This document shows, one piece after another, positions 14,285 to 17,573 of a stretch of DNA of 17,573 bases; within the stretch, counting starts at the first letter, position 1, and each line of letters begins with the position of its first letter. The translations under genes were made by a program, and so were the position numbers. The notes beneath the pieces are model-generated. The model saw nothing but the letters and a program-made list of their open reading frames with translations. It had not been told where the DNA came from and did no database searches. The DNA is from Actinomycetota bacterium (GTDB lineage: Bacteria > Actinomycetota > Actinomycetes > S36-B12 > UBA10799), in the NCBI GenBank assembly GCA_030837445.1, contig JAUPKM010000211.1, positions 1 to 17,573 on the forward strand, in the 5' to 3' direction.

Positions 14285-14920
14285 ATGTCGGCCATATCAG
14301 GCAAAAGCATCGTCGGTCGCTCCCGCCCCGGCGGGAGGTCCGCGCGGGTGCGGAGCGCCGTCCTCACCGCCGCCGTCGACCACCTGGCCGACCGTGGCTG
14401 GGACGACTTCAGCGTCGACGCGATCGCCGCCGCCGCCGGCGTCCACCGCACCACCGTGTACCGGCGCTGGCCGACGCGCGAGGCCCTCTTTCTCGCCGCC
14501 GCCGGGGAGTACGCCGCCGCCGCGATCCCCACTCCCGACACGGGCAGTCTGCGCGGCGACCTGGAGGCGCTGGCCCGCGGTATCGCCGCCGAGCTCGACA
14601 CCCCGGTCGGAAAGGCCTGGGTCCAGCTCGCCCCCCGGGGGGCCTTGGGCGATCCGACCTGGAACGAGATCCGCCGGAGGTTCCTGCACGACAGGTACGA
14701 ACGGGTCCGGCCGATCCTCGACCGGGCCGTCGGACGCGGTGAGATCCCGCCGGAAACGTCATCGGCCGAGGTGTTCCGCACCCTGTGCTCGCCGCTGTAC
14801 ACGCGGCTCCTCATCACCGGTGAGCCCCTCGATCAGGCAGCCACCACGCAGGCCGCCGCCATCGTCCTGGCCGCCATCGCCGAGCGCCTCCTGACCCAGC
14901 CCCCCGCGTCTTCGGCCTGA
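14285..14920 (+). CDS. TetR/AcrR-family transcriptional regulator
   Basis: The product has 211 residues. Residues 18-66 form the DNA-binding domain, with the helix-turn-helix FSVDAIAAAAGVHRTTVYRRWP (42-63); RTTVYRRW is characteristic of TetR recognition helices. The C-terminal part (from about 85) is the helical ligand-binding domain with a LYTRLLITGEPLD segment (171-183) found in many members. ATG 14285 has GGAG 5 nt upstream; an open frame from 14216 would run across the operator candidates and lacks family similarity. It is divergent from the alpha/beta hydrolase, its likely target. Ligand unknown. Confidence 0.92.
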   Translation: MSAISGKSIVGRSRPGGRSARVRSAVLTAAVDHLADRGWDDFSVDAIAAAAGVHRTTVYRRWPTREALFLAAAGEYAAAAIPTPDTGSLRGDLEALARGIAAELDTPVGKAWVQLAPRGALGDPTWNEIRRRFLHDRYERVRPILDRAVGRGEIPPETSSAEVFRTLCSPLYTRLLITGEPLDQAATTQAAAIVLAAIAERLLTQPPASSA

Positions 14921-14996
14921 CAGCCCGCATCGCTGGCATGACGGCCGGGAAGGGGGGCCGATACCCGGTGCGCGGCGGGATCGGGCGGCCCGCTCG

Positions 14997-16004
14997 TCAG
15001 GGGCAGATCAGACCAGCCTGGTGTCGAACGCACCTGGGGGTGGGGATCGCGGTGGCCAGCAGGGCCAGACTGATCAGTGCGAACCCGGTGCTGGTCAGGG
15101 CGTCGAAGTCCTCGCCGAGCAGGGCCACGGCCAGCATCGCGGCGGCCGCCGGTTCAGCGAGGACCAGCGTGGACACCACAGGCACGGAAACGGTGCGTAA
15201 GGCTGCCCCATACAGAGAGTAGGCACCCACGGTGGCGACCAGACCGAGGTAGAAGGCTACGGTGATCCCTGACGGTGTCAGGAGCCAGCGGGAGGATCCG
15301 GCGACCACGAAAGGACTCATCAGCACGGCGGCGCCGGCCAAGGTCACGGCCATGGTCGTGCGAGGGCAGGCTCCGGTGCGGATGAGCCGGGCCGAGGCGA
15401 CGGTGAATACGGAGTAGAAGCCACCGGCCATGATGGCGCAACCGATGCCGCTCAGCACGTGTCGTCCGGTCTCCGCGCCGTGCAGGGTGAGCAGCGCGCA
15501 GCCGCCGACGGCGCCGGTGGTGGAGGCCACCCAGCGGCGAGCCAGCCGGAGCCCGGCGAGACGCGACAGCAGACCCGCGAAGAGCGGGATGCACCCCATG
15601 GTGACCACGGAGGCAATGGCCATTCCCGTGTTGGCGATGGCGGTGAAAAATGACGCCTGGTAGAGGGCCATGGAAATCACGGCGAGAATCACCCAGATCA
15701 GGACCCGGGGAACGCACACAAGGGGGCGCACCGTGCTCGGGCGGGCGAATAACGCCAAGAGAACGCTGCCGCCGATCGCCATCCGCGTCCCGGCGATGGA
15801 CTGCGGACTGGTTCCGTCCGGCAGGAAGGAGGTGGCGATGCCGATGGTGCCCCAGATGGCGGAGGCCATGGCCACCAACAACGGTCCCAGTGTCTGGTGC
15901 CGTGTCGGGCCCGGCCGGATCTCCATCTCCTGATCGAAATCCGATCTCCAGTGAACTTGAGGTAATCGCACGTTTTCTGTGGTCCGATGGTTGACCGCAG
16001 GCAT
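14997..16004 (-). CDS. EamA/DMT-family transporter
   Basis: The 335-residue product (from ATG 16004, with TTGGAG about 10 nt upstream) has about ten TM helices (near 40-59, 68-87, 101-120, 124-144, 157-175, 183-203, 218-237, 246-266, 272-296, 303-320). These are arranged as two five-helix EamA repeats, the second ending LAEPAAAAMLAVALLGE (282-298), a family hallmark. Members move metabolites or amino acids across the cytoplasmic membrane; the substrate is unknown. Other starts are 15926 (closer to usual family length, but its GGAG touches the ATG) and 16049 (no ribosome binding site). It lies downstream of the two-component genes on the same strand with a 145-bp gap containing a hairpin, so co-transcription is uncertain. 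Confidence 0.87.
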   Translation of the reverse strand: MPAVNHRTTENVRLPQVHWRSDFDQEMEIRPGPTRHQTLGPLLVAMASAIWGTIGIATSFLPDGTSPQSIAGTRMAIGGSVLLALFARPSTVRPLVCVPRVLIWVILAVISMALYQASFFTAIANTGMAIASVVTMGCIPLFAGLLSRLAGLRLARRWVASTTGAVGGCALLTLHGAETGRHVLSGIGCAIMAGGFYSVFTVASARLIRTGACPRTTMAVTLAGAAVLMSPFVVAGSSRWLLTPSGITVAFYLGLVATVGAYSLYGAALRTVSVPVVSTLVLAEPAAAAMLAVALLGEDFDALTSTGFALISLALLATAIPTPRCVRHQAGLICP

Positions 16005-16058
16005 CAACGAACAACTCCAAGCAAGGGTGACAGTTGCGAGAATGCACATAACCGAGTC

Positions 16059-16074
16059 GTGGCGGAATCGCCAC
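16059..16074 (-). terminator. Perfect hairpin between the response regulator and transporter genes
   Basis: GTGGCG and CGCCAC are perfect 6-bp arms with a 4-nt loop, 75 bp past the response-regulator stop and 54 bp before the transporter start. It may end the two-component transcript or be an operator for the transporter. No T-tract follows. Nothing else is evident in 16005-16149. Confidence 0.35.
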
Positions 16075-16149
16075 CGATACTCAAGTGATCGCTCCTGAAC
16101 CTATCAGCGGTGTACTTGATCCGGCGATCTCTCGGAGTGTCGCGGAATT

Positions 16150-16812
16150 TCAGGTGACGAGGCCGTGGCGGTAGGCGTAGACCACGGCCTGCACGCGGTC
16201 CCGAAGATCGAGTTTGGTGAGGATGCGTGACACGTAGGTCTTGACGGTCTCGTGACTGATCACCAGGGTGGCGGCGATCTCGCCGTTGGACAGGCCGTCG
16301 GCGATGAGGCGCAGCACCTCCAGTTCTCGGGGGGTCAGCGGGACGTCGTCCGCGGCTCCGCCGTCCACCGGCCGGATCCGCGCGGCGTACCTCCCCACGA
16401 GCTGGCGTGTCACCTCCGGATCGAGGAGCGCCGCGCCAGCGGCGACGGTCCTGATGCCGTTCAGCAACTGGGCCGGCGGAGCGTCCTTGAGCAGAAACCC
16501 GCTCGCTCCCGCGCGCAACGCCTCGTACACGTACTCGTCGAGGTTGAACGTCGTCACCACGAGCACCTTGACCGGGTTCGCCACACCGGCGCCGGCGAGC
16601 AGCCGGGTCGCCTCGATGCCGTCGAGCACGGGCATGCGCACATCCATCACCACCACGTCGGGGCGAAGGCGGCCGGCGAGGTCGACGGCGGTCCGCCCGT
16701 CGCCGCACTCGCCGACGACGTCGAGGTCGGGCTGGGCTCCGATGATCGTCGCGAACCCGGTGCGGATCAGCGCCTGGTCGTCGCAGACCAGGACCCGGAC
16801 CGGTTCCGTCAT
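16150..16812 (-). CDS. NarL/FixJ-family response regulator
   Basis: The product has 220 residues. The receiver domain (1-120) has the acidic pair Asp11-Asp12, phosphoacceptor Asp57 (VVVMDVRMP), Thr87/Thr88 and Lys109 (LLKD). The LuxR-type helix-turn-helix at about 158-215 contains LTPRELEVLRLIADGLSNGEIA and HETVKTYVSRILTKL. It is a cytoplasmic DNA-binding regulator phosphorylated by the kinase encoded immediately upstream; their genes overlap as ATGA, so production is translationally coupled. ATG 16812 is the family start. Target genes are unknown; the downstream transporter is a candidate by position only. Confidence 0.95.
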   Translation of the reverse strand: MTEPVRVLVCDDQALIRTGFATIIGAQPDLDVVGECGDGRTAVDLAGRLRPDVVVMDVRMPVLDGIEATRLLAGAGVANPVKVLVVTTFNLDEYVYEALRAGASGFLLKDAPPAQLLNGIRTVAAGAALLDPEVTRQLVGRYAARIRPVDGGAADDVPLTPRELEVLRLIADGLSNGEIAATLVISHETVKTYVSRILTKLDLRDRVQAVVYAYRHGLVT

Positions 16813-17573
16813 GACGTGCTTCCCCTCGGTATGCGTGCCCGGACGACGAACCCGCCGTCGGGATCGCGGCCCGCATGGAAGTCGCCGCCGAGGACGCCGA
16901 CCCGCTCGCGCAGTCCGGCGAGGCCTCGCCTGCTCCCCCCGGGTGAGGCTGCGGACGTACCCGGTCTCTCGGTGCTGACCTCCACCGTGATCTCCTTGAC
17001 GCCGTGCTGCACCCTGACCACGGTAGGGCTGCCGTAGGCGTACTTGAGGGCGTTCGTCAGGGACTCCTGCACCACGCGGTAGGCGGTGGCCTCGGCGCCG
17101 CCGGTGACCTCGGCACTGCCGGTCGCCTCCGGGGGATCCCCTTCCTCGGCGAACTCCACCGGTTGCCCGGCCCGCCGGGTCCGCTCGACGAGAGCGTGGA
17201 GTTCACCGACGGACGGCGTCCCCAGGTCGGTGCCGTGGTCGGTGCCGTGGCTGGCCTCATGGCCGGGGTTGAGCAGGTCGAGCAGCTTCCGCAGGTCCGC
17301 GATGGCGTGGCGGCCGGTGTCGGCGACCGCGGTCAGGGCCTGGTCGAGATGCTCGGGAGCGGCCGTCAGGTAGCGTGCGGCCTCCGCCTGGACGACCATC
17401 GCCGTCACGTGGTGCGTCACGACGTCGTGGAGCTCCCGCGCGATGCGGGCCCGTTCCGCGGTACGGGTGGATTCCGCGACGTGACGGCGGCGCTCGGCCT
17501 CGGCTGCCCAGGAGAGCCGCAGCCATGCCCCGATCCCCCACATGACCGACACCGCCAGGTAGAACGTCACGAA
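16809..17573 (-). CDS. Sensor histidine kinase (NarL-partner, HisKA_3 type), N-terminally cut by the window edge
   Basis: The frame is open at base 17573, so only the last 254 residues are visible; the GTG at 17570 is probably internal. Counting from that GTG, one TM helix remains (about 3-21), then a linker and the dimerisation/phosphoacceptor box ERARIARELHDVVTHH with His48. An ATPase domain of HATPase_c type follows, with N-box VVQESLTNALKYA (Asn173) and a G2-like RGLAGLRERVGVLGG. The G1 box, normally D-D/N-G-x-G, reads VSTERPGTSAASPGG, so the usual adenine-contacting aspartate is missing. Residues 104-120 are a His/Gly/Thr-rich low-complexity insert. It phosphorylates the response regulator whose ATG overlaps its stop (ATGA). 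The signal is unknown because the sensor part lies outside the window. Confidence 0.93.
   Translation of the reverse strand, partial: FVTFYLAVSVMWGIGAWLRLSWAAEAERRRHVAESTRTAERARIARELHDVVTHHVTAMVVQAEAARYLTAAPEHLDQALTAVADTGRHAIADLRKLLDLLNPGHEASHGTDHGTDLGTPSVGELHALVERTRRAGQPVEFAEEGDPPEATGSAEVTGGAEATAYRVVQESLTNALKYAYGSPTVVRVQHGVKEITVEVSTERPGTSAASPGGSRRGLAGLRERVGVLGGDFHAGRDPDGGFVVRARIPRGSTS

Noticed and set aside
1..17573. tRNA, rRNA, CRISPR arrays, integrases or transposases
   Set aside because: Looked for by eye on both strands; no cloverleaf-like gene, regularly spaced repeats, or recombinase motifs were found.

Overview
The window is high-GC DNA with strong G/C third-position bias, GTG starts and purine-rich Shine-Dalgarno sites. 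TetR/SDR pairs, a NarL-type two-component system and large STAND ATPases point to an actinomycete of the Streptomyces/Streptosporangiales kind. The genus cannot be fixed from the sequence alone.

Layout. (1) 1-1017: the 3' end of an L,D-transpeptidase gene, convergent with a gene for a secreted carbohydrate-binding-module-like protein. (2) 1018-1439: a divergent intergenic region with two large perfect inverted repeats. (3) 1440-8436: a conflict/defence-type island made of an XRE-like-HTH/NACHT/multi-TM ATPase (+ strand), tail to tail with a two-gene operon on the - strand. That operon encodes a small Bell-type protein ending in a RHIM-like amyloid motif, then an NB-ARC/WD40 NLR carrying the matching motif at its N terminus. 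The two genes overlap at GTGA. (4) 8437-10594: a zinc-dependent alcohol dehydrogenase flanked by two small ORFs that look like internally deleted remnants of actinobacterial hypothetical families, plus an 18-bp-stem hairpin. (5) 10595-12850: an SDR oxidoreductase divergent from a TetR regulator with two copies of a candidate operator between them, followed by a LysE-family exporter. (6) 12942-14920: an alpha/beta hydrolase divergent from a second TetR regulator. (7) 14997-17573: an EamA-family transporter, then a NarL-type response regulator and its histidine kinase (overlapping ATGA, kinase cut by the window edge), all on the - strand.

The outstanding system is the Bell/NLR pair at 4265-8436. 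The last 13 residues of the small effector and residues 21-33 of the NLR both fit Q-x-G-x-x-N-x-Q-[IV]-N-x-F-G. That is the arrangement expected of an amyloid-templating, necroptosis-like bacterial NLR: the propeller senses, the NB-ARC oligomerises, the exposed motif nucleates the matching motif on the effector, and the helical effector attacks the membrane. The motif pair is seen directly; the mechanism is inferred from related bacterial and fungal systems. The class has been described (BASS motifs and Bell domains), so this is a well-formed member with an unknown trigger, not a new class. The neighbouring HTH-NACHT-TM protein is a second, mechanistically undefined STAND ATPase.
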